Assembly: GCA_963921425.1 (NCBI GenBank) | Contig: OY992838.1 | Span: forward strand, 992,001-1,056,000 | DNA from: Dryas octopetala | Taxonomy: Eukaryota > Streptophyta > Magnoliopsida > Rosales > Rosaceae | Direction: 5' to 3' | Length of the DNA: 64,000 nt | In this document: piece by piece, positions 1-12,729 of the stretch | How the letters are laid out: each line of letters begins with the position of its first letter | Numbering within the stretch: the stretch's first letter is position 1 | The notes under the pieces: model-generated | The model's database searches: none | The model's input: only the letters and a program-made list of their open reading frames with translations | What the model was told of the DNA's origin: nothing | Program-made: the position numbers and the translations under genes

Positions 1-1617
1 AATCTGCTGATGAACCACATATAGAAGATAATATCCGGAGGGTGCAAGATTACCCGAAGGCGGTGCTGTAAGCTGAACTTGAAACGTCGACTTCCCTAAA
101 TTGGTGACCTTCTCGGCAGCCAGTACCAGCAATCTGTGATTCATCGAGAACGAATGTGTTGTGAAAGACGGTGCCACCATTGTCACCCACACCAAATTCT
201 GTGCCAGTGTTCCCGTCACTGAAAATTGAATTGCTAGCTTCTGTCCGTACTTGATCTTTGCTTGAGATTTTGGTGCAACAATTTTGGGACGCAGATTTGC
301 GTTTTGGGGGTCCAAATATGTTGGAGAAAATGCTTCTAATCTTAATTCTGTTGGAAAAACCACTTTAGGGCCGAACTGGTACCCAATATGAGGATTGCTA
401 CCACCAACAAGCACTCTCCCATCTCGAAGCAATATTGCTGTGGAATGGTACATCCGTGGTATGGTGCTCGGGTTTTGTTCTTCGAACCTCGACCCGATTG
501 CATTATCGGGTTTGTAAACAACCGGGTTCAAAACTGGGTTCCGACCGAATTCCCACCCGGCAGTCCCCGCTGCTGCACCGTTGATGATCAAGACGTGGCC
601 GTTTGGGAGCAATGTCATGTCACCCATGACTCTAGCAAGGGGCATAGTCTCCACAACCCACTGCGGGTTCGGGTCAGTTATTTTGATCCGAGCGCATGTC
701 TTTAAAGCTTGCACAAAAGTGCCCTTTGCTGCCTGGTCGCGAGACCCTTTCGGAGCTCCACCACAAATCAAAACCTCAGCCACAACAAACCGAGCCTGCA
801 AGTTCTTCAGGGGCAGCAACACTGCGGACCCGGTGCTCGGGTACGACCTCGGGTCGCCACCGGGTATGGCCGGGTACGTCTTGAGGATGCTGTTCTTAAC
901 GTAATTGAGCGATATAGCTCGATTGTTAGCGAAAATAAATAAGCTCCCATCGGGCATGAGAAAAACAAAGGGGTACAAATTGTTCTCAATGTTGGGGTCA
1001 TTGGTCTGCAAAAGGAATGGCAAACTGTACACATTCGAAGACGACTGGCTTTTCGGATAAAACTCGTAGTTGAACTGTCTCCGTCCGCCGATGACAATCT
1101 GCCGTCCATCTGGCAGAATATGACTGGTCGCGTACCAACGGCGAGCGGCCAAACCATCCCCAATCTCCTTCCAATCACAACCCGCGCAGGGCTCGAAAAT
1201 CCTGACCTTGCGGTCGCCGTCGTTGAAACCACCAGTCTGGATAAGACGGCCCTCGGGCGCGACGGCGCCGGAGGAGCACCAGACGTTGGTTTGGACAAAG
1301 AGTGGTCGAAAGGAGTTGGTAGCGACGTCGTATTCGGCGGAGTGAGCGGTGCAGTCGACTTTGAGGACTTGTTCGGTGGGGTCGTTGCGGCATTTACCGT
1401 TGGGCAGCAAGAGGTTGGATTTGCCGAAGTCGGTGCGGTCGAAGATGACGACTCTGTCGTTGTTGAGGAGTTGCATGTGCATGGCTACTATGCCGATGTT
1501 TTGTTGGAGGAGTTTCCATGTGCCGCCACCGGCAGCGTGGGTCAGACTAGAGGGGCCTTGGTACAGAATAAGGAAGTGAGATAAGAAGAGGAATGAGAGA
1601 ATCAGAGTGGGCTTCAT
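1..1617 (-). CDS. Aldehyde oxidase GLOX-like (galactose/glyoxal oxidase family), 3' end cut by window
   Basis: Secreted mononuclear copper-radical oxidase of the glyoxal oxidase/galactose oxidase family, which oxidises aldehydes or alcohols in the apoplast and releases H2O2. One uninterrupted frame of 539 codons runs from the ATG at 1617 to base 1, so the gene appears intronless. Residues 1-28 form a hydrophobic signal peptide. The radical and copper-site residues of the family are recognisable: Cys114 in a WCSSG context (thioether partner), Tyr162 in RRWYATS, the Tyr-His pair in RMYHST, and the late His in THSFSM. Kelch-type blades (QTGGF, VIGGRR, VLVGGSNPH) precede a C-terminal beta-sandwich domain. 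Relatives end about ten residues later, so only the extreme C-terminus is missing. The substrate cannot be read from the sequence. Confidence 0.93.
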   Translation of the reverse strand, partial: MKPTLILSFLFLSHFLILYQGPSSLTHAAGGGTWKLLQQNIGIVAMHMQLLNNDRVVIFDRTDFGKSNLLLPNGKCRNDPTEQVLKVDCTAHSAEYDVATNSFRPLFVQTNVWCSSGAVAPEGRLIQTGGFNDGDRKVRIFEPCAGCDWKEIGDGLAARRWYATSHILPDGRQIVIGGRRQFNYEFYPKSQSSSNVYSLPFLLQTNDPNIENNLYPFVFLMPDGSLFIFANNRAISLNYVKNSILKTYPAIPGGDPRSYPSTGSAVLLPLKNLQARFVVAEVLICGGAPKGSRDQAAKGTFVQALKTCARIKITDPNPQWVVETMPLARVMGDMTLLPNGHVLIINGAAAGTAGWEFGRNPVLNPVVYKPDNAIGSRFEEQNPSTIPRMYHSTAILLRDGRVLVGGSNPHIGYQFGPKVVFPTELRLEAFSPTYLDPQNANLRPKIVAPKSQAKIKYGQKLAIQFSVTGTLAQNLVWVTMVAPSFTTHSFSMNHRLLVLAAEKVTNLGKSTFQVQLTAPPSGNLAPSGYYLLYVVHQQI

Positions 1618-1867
1618 TCTTTCTCTGTGTTTCGGTCTCTTGGTCTCCTTAATTTCTTAATACTTTGTTGCTTTCTTTTGTTTTGCTCTCTGCTGTGGTC
1701 TGTGGGTGTGTCTCAAGTGCTACCTGTGCCTCTCTTTAAATCCTGGAACAAAGACACGGAGAGAGAGAGTATCAGAGTACCCACATGCATGTAAACGCGT
1801 GGGACGCGGGGCCGGTCAGTGAAAGCGACCGCTGTCGCTAGGGTTTTTTTTTTTTTAAATAGCTCGT

Positions 1868-2066
1868 TAAAAAGCTAATAAACAAGATATTCAGGCTAAT
1901 ACGATCTAATTTTTTGATTTTCACGCTGATACAATACAATTTTCTAATTTTCAAACTGATAGATAAGATATTCACGCTGATACAATCTAATCTTTTTATT
2001 TTTACGCTGATACAATATTACAATCTAATTTTCTAATTGATTTTCACGCTGATAAACAAGATATTT
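1868..2066. repeat. Degenerate direct-repeat cluster
   Basis: The phrase TTCACGCTGATACAATCTAA, or a variant of it, recurs about five times (near 1890, 1920, 1970, 2005 and 2045), interspersed with ATAAACAAGATATT-type segments. The copies differ by substitutions and small indels, so this is an old array. Confidence 0.6.
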
Positions 2067-3705
2067 GATCAAAAAATTCCAATTCATTGTAATTTTTGGA
2101 TTACTTGTCATGCAACCCAAGATTCCTAGGATTACTTATATCGTTAGGTTTCTTGTGTGTTAAATTTTTTCTTGTATCGGTAGTTTTAAGTCCTTTATAA
2201 ATATGTAATTATTACTCATGCATGCATATTTCTACACCAATTACTTAATTTTAGTTATCAATGTATTTGGTTTAAGTGCCGCACTGACACACAAGTGAGG
2301 GAACATAGATTTTACATTGAAAAAATATAGTCTTATTTACATAATAGAAAATTATGATTAAATATCAAATATTAATAGTTTTTCAGTAAAACAACAAAAT
2401 ACTAATTTTTTTAGTTTAGGTATATACTAACCTAGAGCAAAACATTTTGAATTAGGTTACAAATTGGTTTGCTATACAATTGTGACTGTCGAACAGTCAT
2501 AACTAATTTATAAAAATTCAAAATTTTTAAGGATTTAATGCTTTTGATTTAGGTTTGAGGGATGAAGTCCTATAACCTAGAGATTAAACATTAAAGTAAG
2601 CCTTGCAAATATTAAAAAAACAACAAATCAATAAAAAATTTAGGAATATTAGACAGTCACAACTCGCTATAATCATGTTTTTTAAAATTAGTACTTAAAT
2701 TAAAATTTAGTATTTAAAGTGAAATGACATAAACGTTTTAGTAGTTAAAATGAAAAAACATTACAATTTGGTACTTAAAATCAACGAACCTTTTACATAA
2801 TAGTTTTTAAGGTGTTGAGCATTTCCACTTATTATTAATTATTTTTCAGTTAAATATTCCAATTTCTTTTATGATATTACACAAAACCCAAAACTAATTA
2901 CGTACAATAAGTGAATAGGTCTAACACTAACCACTGTATAAGACCATATTTTTGTAATTGGGTTCTTTCTCTCAGCAAAACTGGCTTGGTACATTGGATT
3001 CCTCCTTTGTTTTCAGTTATTCATTTTTCTTTTGTTTTTTCGTTAATTTTTTCGTTGGCTGATGAAATCAATTTCGTTTTTGCCTGGTAGGTAAATGGGA
3101 AAATTTGATCATTTTAAAGAGTCAAGATTGGATGCAGAACTTGTATTACTGTTGGTCAAAATATCGAAATTCTAGTCCTGAAGAGTGAGAACATTAGTAC
3201 AACATGTTTGAAATTATAAATATTATCCTTTAGAAATTAGAACTTTACTACTACAGAACCTTGCGTAGTGCAGTGATATTTAGTATTGTAGATTGAAAAT
3301 AATAATTACATGCAGTGTACGTGGTATATGTATTCGATCGATCAATTGGGAGCTGACGTACTTTTGAGGTCTTTCCAATTGAATCAGTAACATTAAATGC
3401 TTATCACGAATTTAAATTATATAGATGGTGACTTGGGAGCGACCTAATCAAGCATGATTAATGGTTCTAACTAACAATAATGTGCCATCAATCAGTTTTA
3501 TTTTTCTAATTGATTTATTTTTTGTGGACATCTTTTTGATATATATCCATTTTAAGAAGTGAGTGGCGTAACTAAATCTTATTTTGGTCAAAGCTTAATT
3601 AAGCTAGCATCCAATGATGAAAACTTTATATTCATAATTTTCTTATACATTAATTCATTTGTTGGTAGATAGTCATGGATTCACTTGCATCATTGGATGC
3701 AGTGC

Positions 3706-3728
3706 TATATATATATATATATATATAT
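3706..3728. repeat. (TA)n microsatellite
   Basis: Uninterrupted TA dinucleotide run of about 23 bases in intergenic DNA. Confidence 0.9.
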
Positions 3729-3919
3729 TTGTCTTAATTTCCTAAGACATTACTAATGATACGATCAGAGATTCTTTTTATATGTAAATTTAAAACTTTT
3801 GTTTTTGTCCAATTGATGTATGTGTGTTGTCCTACTAGTTGGGTCACTCTCTCGTATGGTACATACACATGTTGTGAACCATCGACAACCTCATTGGCTT
3901 ATATAGTCTTCTTTTTTTA

Positions 3920-3927
3920 AAGGACAC
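3920..3927. repeat. Target-site duplication, left copy
   Basis: AAGGACAC immediately before the hAT left end; identical to 4899-4906. Confidence 0.88.
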
Positions 3928-4898
3928 CAGTATTTTCAAAAGCGCGCTTCAGGCGCGTCTCAAGGCGCGAGTCATTGCGAGGCGGCGGCTGATTGCGCTC
4001 GACATCGCTCGGACTGTGTAAAATGACTGAAAGGTGACAGCAAGGCGCAGATAGCATACGCCTCACGACGACAAGGCGTTGAAGGCGTGAATGGCGATGC
4101 TCTGCGTGATTTTTTTTTCCAAAATCAGTCCTAAAACGATCAGTCAATTACTCCAAGTGATATCAGAAAAGAGGGAGGGAGGGAGGGAGGGAGGGTTAGA
4201 GATGAAAGAAAAATAAGTACATGTTCCTTCAGCTCCTGCTTCCATGCAACCATATGAGACATGATTTATTGCCACATCTAGCCTCCATATAGTCATATGT
4301 GTTGGTCACATGATCAGTTAGGTTTTATTTCTTACAAATGAACATAGTTACTAAAAGCGACAAGAGAACAAGGAGAAAAGGGGAGCAAAGAAAATATCGG
4401 ATAGTCTGCAATGCAAATTTTGTGCCAATTGTTCTGGTCCTTTGGTGGTGAAAAGGAAAGTAAGTTTGGCCCTTATTATGGAATTTTATTCAAGTTTACT
4501 CAAGGGAAGAACTAATGGATCAATTTTGTTGGTTTGTCAACATCTCCACACAGACCCCCTTCATTATCATCATAATGCAGCCTTGGCGTCATGTAAGCAG
4601 TGCATAAATGCATTTTCAGTTTTTTCACAAGAAAAGTCTTCAAGTTTCACCTTTTGTGATGCCCTCGGATCTTATGAATGTTGTTCTTGCTTTTACAAAG
4701 AAGATACTTCTTTCTGCATTTTTGATCTAGAACAAGACTACCTATATATGAATGACAATTAATGCTATTTTTTAGCTATATAATTTTTTTTATAATTTTT
4801 GTATGCCCGAAAGGCTTATGCTATACGCGTCAAGGCTTACGCCTCGCCTTGCGAGACTGCAAACGCCTCGCGTGACGCTTTTACGTCTGAAAACACTG
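3928..4898. mobile_element. Non-autonomous hAT transposable element, 971 bp
   Basis: The element starts CAGTATTTTC and ends GAAAACACTG, which is the same terminus inverted with one mismatch. It is flanked by a perfect 8-bp direct duplication, AAGGACAC, at 3920-3927 and 4899-4906. Eight-base target duplications with CAGTGTTTTC-like ends are typical of the hAT superfamily. The subterminal 100-200 bases on both sides are dense in short GGCG/CGCC words (AGGCG, ACGCCTC), as expected of subterminal transposase-binding repeats. No transposase is encoded. The only internal frame of note, 4442-4762 on the plus strand, resembles nothing I know. A (GGGA)n tract lies inside. Intact ends and a perfect duplication suggest a fairly recent insertion. 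Confidence 0.88.
4171..4195 (+). repeat. (GGGA)n tract, potential G-quadruplex
   Basis: Six consecutive GGGA units inside the hAT element. Four or more GGG runs separated by single bases fit the standard G-quadruplex pattern on the plus strand. Confidence 0.8.
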
Positions 4899-4906
4899 AA
4901 GGACAC
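4899..4906. repeat. Target-site duplication, right copy
   Basis: AAGGACAC immediately after the hAT right end. Confidence 0.88.
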
Positions 4907-7900
4907 ACATATATGTGTATATAATTCCTGCCGACGTTTAATGTGAAGCTACGGGTTGGCAGGTAGTTCCTTGATCCGAAGATTCCCAACTATAAACTGA
5001 GGAATCCAATAAACTTTTCTTAGGCTCATATTTTGTAGTAAATAATAAGTGATGATGATTTTTTTCCAGTGTTTGGCATACAAGAAAATTTCATTTTTTA
5101 TGAAAGAAGTTTCATTACTACGACCTACGCTACTCTCGATCTCTTTTATCATGCAATAAGTACTTAAGTAGTTTGCTGACCCCATTACGTACACTACTAA
5201 AACATGGTGAAAAATTGACTTTGAATTCGACTAGAGCATGCATTGAAAAGTAAATTGTCGTTTCTTCAAAAATCACTGGGCTTGCTTATGATATGAGACC
5301 ACCTGCTTCGAGGGTACGTGAAAAAGTAAAACTATTAAGCAATTATTTGTCGTATATATTAAAAGCTTGCATGGATCTATTAGTTGGCACACCCTGGCCT
5401 GATTTATATTTAAAGTTTAATTACCCATTTTGTCATCAAAGCTTGTCTGTGAAGAAATCGAAGGGTGGCTTAATTAATTCAGATATCCCTTTCTGTTTTG
5501 ATTTTTTGAATTATGGCAGATAAAAGTATTTTGCAAAAAAAAAAAAAACGAAGTGGAAAATTGTTGGATATGTTTTTAATCAATTTTGCCAATTCAAACA
5601 AAATGAGACCAAATCATGATCCAATTATTTATTGTATTTGAATGATATATTCCTTTAGTTTTATTATGATCGTTGTGTATCACGTTTGAGGCCCAATGAT
5701 CAGTAATCTTTGATACTGTTGGCCAGGCACATCAATTGATTCAATTCTTCCAATAAATTAATTTATGATATGTAATATGTTGTGATCTTATATACTCTTT
5801 CAATGATGAATAATCTATCTGGGCCATCGGGCCAATTTCATCATTATCATATCATGCTGAATTAATTAAGACGTAAAAGCAAATATTATAACTGTTTGCG
5901 TCTGTATATTCTTAGATAGAGTCTTAATCGACTCTTGTGCTAAGTTTCATCACCTAAACTTTTTCTTTTCACCAATTAATTAATCTATTTTCTACTAGCT
6001 AGTAGTTGTTGGTCTTTGTATATTCTAATTAAGGACTAAATTAATTATACATGCATCAACCATAAAAAAGCTCTTAATTCATGAACATCCAAATAATTAG
6101 CCATACATGCTTTTTGACCAAATTAAATTCAAACCTTTGATTCATGAACCTATAAGCACCAGAGCCATTCAACCATTCTGTTATATGAGCAGCAGCCAAG
6201 CATATTTTGGACTAAACTAAAGTGCAAGAAGTATTTTTTAAAATTACTTCATGCTTAATTTCAAATATATATGGATGTATTAAAACGTTTCCTACATGAT
6301 AAGCCTGTGTTTTTCTTTTTAATTTCCACTTTGAGAACCTGATCCTATAGACATATTCCAATCCTCTCACAGCTCAGCTGCATCATTTTCACAAACATAT
6401 AATATATTATACATGTTGATGTTAATTATGTGATTTCCATAATACACAAAGTCAGCATCTTTGTTTTTTTTTTTTCCTTTTGTTTGGTCCCCTTTGCTTT
6501 CGCTTTGAAGATTGGTGCTTCAGAATGGGACTGGTATGTTTTGGGTTTTTAGCCTTTTGGGATTAACTAGAAGAGTTGGCGCAATATTTCCACCCAAGCA
6601 ACAAGGTTCAACTTGATGAAGTAATTAACATAATTATTAATTAGAAAAGGAAAACGGATTCCAAACGTCTTATCCTTTGCGCTCGATCTCTGGATTTCCT
6701 GGCTTATCTGGTTTGAATTCTTCTGCATCTCAAGTCTATGACTTGTTCTTTTGGAGTTTTCCTGCTGAGAGTGACTGTCATTATAGACCTTTTATGACTC
6801 TGAATTCATATATTTGGGATACCCAGAAGCAATTGCTTGGGTTGAAAGCATTTCCTTTTTTTTTTTTTAGTTGGTTCGAAAGAGATTTATGACGGGTTTA
6901 AATACCTCCACGGCTCCACTATAGAAACATTATCTTAATCAATAAAGATATTCGGCTTTAGCCTAATTAATCAATGATGCCTCTTAAATCATCATGTATT
7001 TTCTAGTACATGTCTATCACGGAAATTTATGTCATATAACTAGATCTTTTTTGACTTTTTGATGTTTATGAGTTTATCTTTTCACTATTAGGATACAAAT
7101 TTTTTACCATTAAATGTGATTGTATGTTATGCCATAACCATACCAAAAGCACGTTTGTATAAAATTCTCCAAATTAATCATCTTAATTATGAACTACTTA
7201 ACTGTTAGGCTGTTAGCGAACATAAGGAAATTGATTGAATATGAACTTTGTAATGGAGGGGTTTTAAATTATTTTTTTGGTCCAAAATTTTTGTTCTCTG
7301 GCCCACGATTATGAAGACAAAGTCGGATTGTCAATCATAGATCTGAAAGCTAGAGAATGATATAGAAGAGCACATGGGTAGGAGAATGACGACACTCTAT
7401 CAACCAATTTACATCAATGCAATGACGTCCCAACCGAAACAAAATGGGGACTAGTTTTTTAGGCAAATGAACCACCCGTTCATCTACAGTTCTACACGAT
7501 GTTACAAAGCAACAAAACCAGCTAGACAGACACCATTATTAATGGGACCCTGGGGTACAACATTTGGCTCATGATTTGAGTGGAAGGAAGCCAATCTTAA
7601 ACATTTGGGTGCCTGATGGAAAGAGTACTGCTTAGAAACCTTAAGCATTGCTTGTTCATTTTTAGAAAACCAGATGGTTCAGAACTTCAGATTATGATTT
7701 TACCATTTATTAGCCCATCTAATTTTTAATTGCGAGTGAAAATTTTATATAACGGGTGAAATGAGCTTGTCTCATTATATAATTATGAAGAGGGGGAAAA
7801 GTTAGGGTTGTGAAATTCAGAAATTATGTGCAACTTCTTCCATGGCTGCATTTTGTGATTAAATCATATTGAAAAATATTTGAAGACTGACGTTGGTCCA

Positions 7901-8644
7901 CCAATAATCAAGAATGGTGGCTCTTTAATTTTTTTAACTTTCAAGTTTCAACCATGGCCGGCCTTGCAAAGAGAGATCACCCTGTCCCAGTATGAGAATT
8001 TGGAACTGGGTCTGAAAGCGATGGACCTAATCTACAAGAGTGGGCCTCTTCATGTGGGTCTGAAAGCGAGTTTGACGCTGATGTACAGCATGCACCCATC
8101 AATCACACTCGTACACAATCACTGGTCCAAATTTTCGACTTCTATTTTTGTCTTGAGTTTGGTCCAAGTGACAGAAACATTACTGGACAACCTAGCTTAG
8201 TTGGGGCTAAGGCTCAGTCAGTTTTTCAACTCAACATAAGCCGAAGCCCGGACCCAGTTATTGGTTTTGATGGTCTAGCGAGGTTTTTTTTTATGTTACT
8301 AACTTTCTTCTTAATTTTTATTTCGGCTGAATTTCCTTATTTTCAATGTTAGATAAGCCCAAACCCACAATGAGAATGCTTGGGTCATATGCAATAGGGG
8401 TATTAAGCGAGCCCACTTTCATTCATGAAAAATGCTTGGCTCATTGCAATGATCGATCCTAGTTGAGCCTATAGGCTCTAACAGAGGTTCTTATTTCCTC
8501 TTCTTCTTCTTTTTTTTCTCTTTCAAATTATTTTCACAGCTTTATAGTTATAACTATACTGATTCTTGATGCTCTTCTAATACAGTACAAGTCAACACAA
8601 AATTATGTCCACCCTGGGAAGCCAGTATAATAAAGATCATATAA
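4907..8644. other. Intergenic, no gene supported
   Basis: AT-rich DNA between the hAT element and the 3' end of the WD40 gene. Several short frames occur, the longest being 106 codons at 7880-8200, but none has codon bias, conserved motifs or splice continuity. Around 7960-8060 the phrase GGGTCTGAAAGCGA is repeated twice. I see no tRNA, complete element or gene. Confidence 0.55.
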
Positions 8645-11600
8645 TCAAGTTTGAGGAGGATAGAGTTCCCAAAGTCCCACCGTTGTGTCTTCGGATGCAG
8701 AGGCCATTAGCTTACAATCTGCTGAATAAGAGACAGCATTACACTGCAATAAAATGCAAATAATCAGGCCCTCAATAGTGTGTAAAGCATCAAAACCAAA
8801 GAGAGTATCTATCCTACACAAAAGCAGGCCTTAGAAAGATGAAGCAGCCCCAAAATGAATAATAATATCTTATACAGTGGAATACAGCTCTTTTGTTTAT
8901 TTTGTTCTTTGGACTTTTAGAAAAAAAAAATTATATATATATATATATATCTTATAACACTATACCGTTGCGTGGTGATACTTCAATATTGCCAAAGCAT
9001 TTCCTTTACGATAGTTATATACCCTCACTCTGCCATCAAAGAGGAAAAAGAAAAAACAAAAGACGTAAGAATGCAGATCATGGGAGATTAAAATATGATT
9101 TTTCTACAAGGTGACTCGTAAAGAATCACTGCTAGGCCTGTGTTTGCAAGAAATTAAGAGAGTTTCTGAGTTTTTTATTCCCTGTAGTATATGAAACTGG
9201 ATGATATGCATATGTCCTTGTAAATTAACACTAATAATTATAAAAAAGTACAACATATCATTTAGATCTCAAACTTAAGGCTATGTTCTCAACCTGTGGT
9301 CCCAGCCAGCTGTTGCAAAAATTTTGCCATCAGGTCGAATGGAGGTGCCTGATACTCCAGGTCGTTCCAAAATAATTTCTTTCTTGATCACACATGTACC
9401 CTAGGCAGTAACAGCAAACAGAAAATCATGGGTATACATTATACATAAAGCTTGTGTGTGTGTGTGAGTGTGTGTGTGTGAGAGAGAGAGAGAGAGTGAG
9501 AGAGAGAGTGAGAGAGAGAGGGAGGGAGGTTGAATGATTTCCTTGTTTTGATTCAAAGTATAAAGGCAACATATAAGTGAAGATTATTAGATTGGTGATG
9601 CCACCCTTTGCATGAGCTGCCCAGGAATCATCCCAGATAGACTTGGTTGGCTTTCAGCTTACATATTAGCAATCAATTTTTGTAATAATAGCCATTAAAT
9701 CAAGGAAAAACCCTACAATGATATGAAGAACATTCACATTCTTATGTTAGTTCAACTTGAAGATTTGCATACAGGCCAAGTTAAAGATTTGCATACAGGC
9801 CAGTTAAAGATTTGCCTATGAAAGTGTAACATTTTCATCTATATGTTAGTTCAACTTAAACATCTGCCAACCACTTCATAGAGGCAGGGTGATGTAACAA
9901 GTTTAGTAGTACAAACTTACAAAGATAAGTAAGTTACCATGGAATGATCCAAACTATACAGCAGAATTTTTTCATCTGCAGCTCCTGAGATACCACCATT
10001 GCATGACCCATCAATGCATAGGCTTAGAACTGCAGAAAAATATGCATGATGAATATGCCTTGTTTCAAATGAAAACTGAGAAGAAAAGGAAAGTATATGG
10101 GGGTTCTTTGGATTCAGGGTCCCACACCTGGCTCTGAATGAAACTTGACAGAGGTCATTGGAACTCCTGGATTTCTAATATCCCACCAAAGCATGGAACC
10201 ATCCTCATAACTGCACCATGTAGAAAACACAATCACATTACATAAATCAAACTGATGAAAGATCACAAATTTCGGCTACAAATTTCAATTCTCAAAACCC
10301 AACACTGCTTCAATGATTATAACATTTATGCATATGGGTGGTGCACAATCACAAACTTTGAGACATGATGAATATGCTCAGTAACACAGACACACACATA
10401 CAAAGATAGAGAGAGAAATGATCACCCAATATATCAATTAGTACCAGTGTTTTTTCTAATATATACTAATATAACTTTGCAAACTATAGCAATACCTCCA
10501 GTGCAGTCATAGAGATGCTAAATTGGTAAGGTACTGAATTTCATAAAACAAAGAAGATGAGAAAAGAAGAATATACCCAGCCAAGACATTTAGGAACCCC
10601 TGTGATTCAGATGGTGAGAATGCTTGAACTGCCATGCACATTCCTGCCAAGAAACAACGGCTCTATGTCAAATAGATGAAAATGACAGGAAAGAATGGAC
10701 AGAACAGTGATAGTCCAAAAGACGTAGGTTATTACTGAAGTATTAGGAACTGACCTCTTTCCTTGGTAGAAATACCTGAGGAGCCACCAGTGCAGCTTTG
10801 AGGTAGTCGTGCGAACCTTTCTGCAGTATTAAGATCCCAAATCTCAACCTTTACACATCAACCACATGAAGATAATGAGCAATTGGGCCTAAAACATGAA
10901 AACAAAAGTAAACATAATCAAGATTGCATACAGACCTCGGAAGGCTGTTCCCCTGCTACAGCGACATAGTTAGATCCATCAGCTTGAGTATTTTCTGTTT
11001 CAAAAATTTTTGTCTATCATTATTCTAGTTTTCAAATTATCTTAGAGCAATAAACACAAAAACACACTAAAATCCAAACTCCAATACTAATAGATATATC
11101 TAAGTATAAGCCCTTGTCTACTAGAAGAAAATAGGTATAGTGCATATACAACTTTGCTAATCAGACTATAAACTTCAACAAACCTTCAAGGGTGCCAGAT
11201 TGCTCGGGCAATCCTTGAACCTTTTCTCTGCAATCATCCAGAGTATCTGCATCAGTAGTCTCCCTAACCCTTCTCTCATCTTCGCCATGATGCTTAGGCC
11301 CGTCAACTCGCTTAGAACACAAATGAGACCTCTTCACCAAGGAAAGCTTACAAAAGTGGTAAGAGTTTGTCTTGATTGTAACAGAGGGACTCCTGCCAAG
11401 GTGAGATCAAGGTTCAAGATTGATGAGGCACATGCCAAAATTGAAAAATAAAAAATATGCAGTAGACAACAAAATCTAATAGTTATAGGCTAGAGTCATG
11501 AGAATTAGCTAAGAACCTGGATAGACCTCCATCTTCAATATCCCAACACTTAACCGTTCCATCCCTTCCCTGGCTACACCAACATTTTCATGTTGCCATT

Positions 11601-12085
11601 TCAGCTCAAAAACGAAACCCAATAAACGAATACAAATAGAAAACAAGAAAAAGCACCTGAGAACTTTGTTGGGTCCAATTGAAGAACTACAAGCAACAGA
11701 AGCAATCCCATGTGCTGCACTATGCACCCTGCAAATCAATTTTCATTTTTTCTTTTCAAAGCCCAACTTCATAATCGTATTAAAAAATAAATAAAAGAAA
11801 AACAACATTCTTATTAATGGAGTACCCAGCTGAGAATATTGTCCGATGCTGGAGAGTGTCCCAAATCCGCAACTCACCGTCAGCAGAACTGAAGCGAAAA
11901 GTGCATCAAATTCAATCATATTGGTAATATTAAGAAGGATAATAAACAGGGTAGGCTACATGAGTATTGAAATCGTACCCGGTGAATATGATGGGTTGAG
12001 AAGCGTGAAAACAAAGGTCTGTGACGGAGGCACGGTGGCCTCTCAGCACAGCCACTGGGTCCGGTGGCCGTCTCTGCTTGTTCAT
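8645..12085 (-). CDS. DSE1: WD40-repeat protein, DSE1/TANMEI (EMB2757) homologue
   Basis: Thirteen coding exons on the minus strand: 12085-11979, 11888-11826, 11728-11657, 11573-11517, 11392-11184, 10994-10936, 10848-10755, 10643-10577, 10210-10128, 10029-9938, 9400-9294, 9029-8966 and 8743-8645 (1173 nt, 390 aa). The product opens [20 protein letters not shown] and has WD40 blades with the signatures [61 protein letters not shown] and [14 protein letters not shown]. In Arabidopsis this single-copy gene (DSE1, also called TANMEI) is needed for embryo development and affects plasmodesmal trafficking; its biochemical role is unknown. A poorly conserved insert lies at about residues 110-180 between blades. 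All junctions are GT-AG and keep the frame. Intron 11 (9401-9937) carries GT/GA microsatellite and a short tandem repeat. Confidence 0.93.
9455..9529. repeat. Compound (GT)n/(GA)n microsatellite in DSE1 intron
   Basis: On the plus strand a TG run passes into a long GAGA run with a few interruptions, all within the intron between DSE1 exons 10 and 11. Confidence 0.9.
9762..9815. repeat. Short tandem repeat in DSE1 intron
   Basis: The phrase AAGATTTGCATACAGGCCA occurs twice in tandem and is followed by a third, truncated copy. A related TATGTTAGTTCAACTT phrase flanks the cluster on both sides. Confidence 0.7.
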
Positions 12086-12729
12086 TGCTTATCCAAGTGA
12101 GCAATGAGAATGAGCTTAAAGGGTAAACGGCGCCGTTGCAGCTTTACCGGGAAGTACAAGTATTTTAGCACAGCACTACAGCAGCACACGAACCGACGGG
12201 GATGAAAGAATAATAAACCAAAAAAATAAGGGCCTGTTTGAAGTGCCCATAAATTAGGTGTACTAACTTGTTTTTTTTTTTTAAGGGATAAAAAACTTTG
12301 ATAAACCATATTGTAGAATTTCTATTTTTCATAAAGATATAGGAGAAAGGGGAAAATAAATATATATAACCTTTTTATTTGACAATGATGATTCAAATTT
12401 GAGAGCAAAAGCAAAATTCCATTAAGAATGCAAAGGTTACAACATAGAAACCACATCCCAACTAAAGAATACAACCAATCCAGACATTCTCCTATCTAAG
12501 AACAAGTAGTTGAACAGTTCATATCAAATTAGGCTAAACGATGTGCTACAAAATTAATTACACTCTTGGGGAACAAAAGCACAAAAAAAATTAGAAAAAC
12601 AAGGCCAAACCTTTTTGGCATCCTCCATTAAGTGCCCATCGCAAGTTAGATTGTCGTCCAAACCATTGGAGTCTAGAAAATAAATACAAAAAAAAAGTCT
12701 AATCTATTAGCCAATTTTCTAGAAAAAAT

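Larger units (their letters stand above)
1618..3919. other. Intergenic, AT-rich, no gene seen
   Basis: This is the promoter side of the GLOX-like gene followed by AT-rich DNA. It holds a degenerate repeat cluster (1868-2066), a stretch at about 2680-2820 of repeated 'tagtactTAAA'-type phrases that looks like old dispersed-repeat debris, and a (TA)n run at 3706-3728. No frame in it has the composition of a gene. Confidence 0.6.

Noticed and set aside
7880-8200. 106-codon plus-strand frame in intergenic DNA
   Set aside because: Contains a short duplicated phrase and no conserved motif; probably non-coding.
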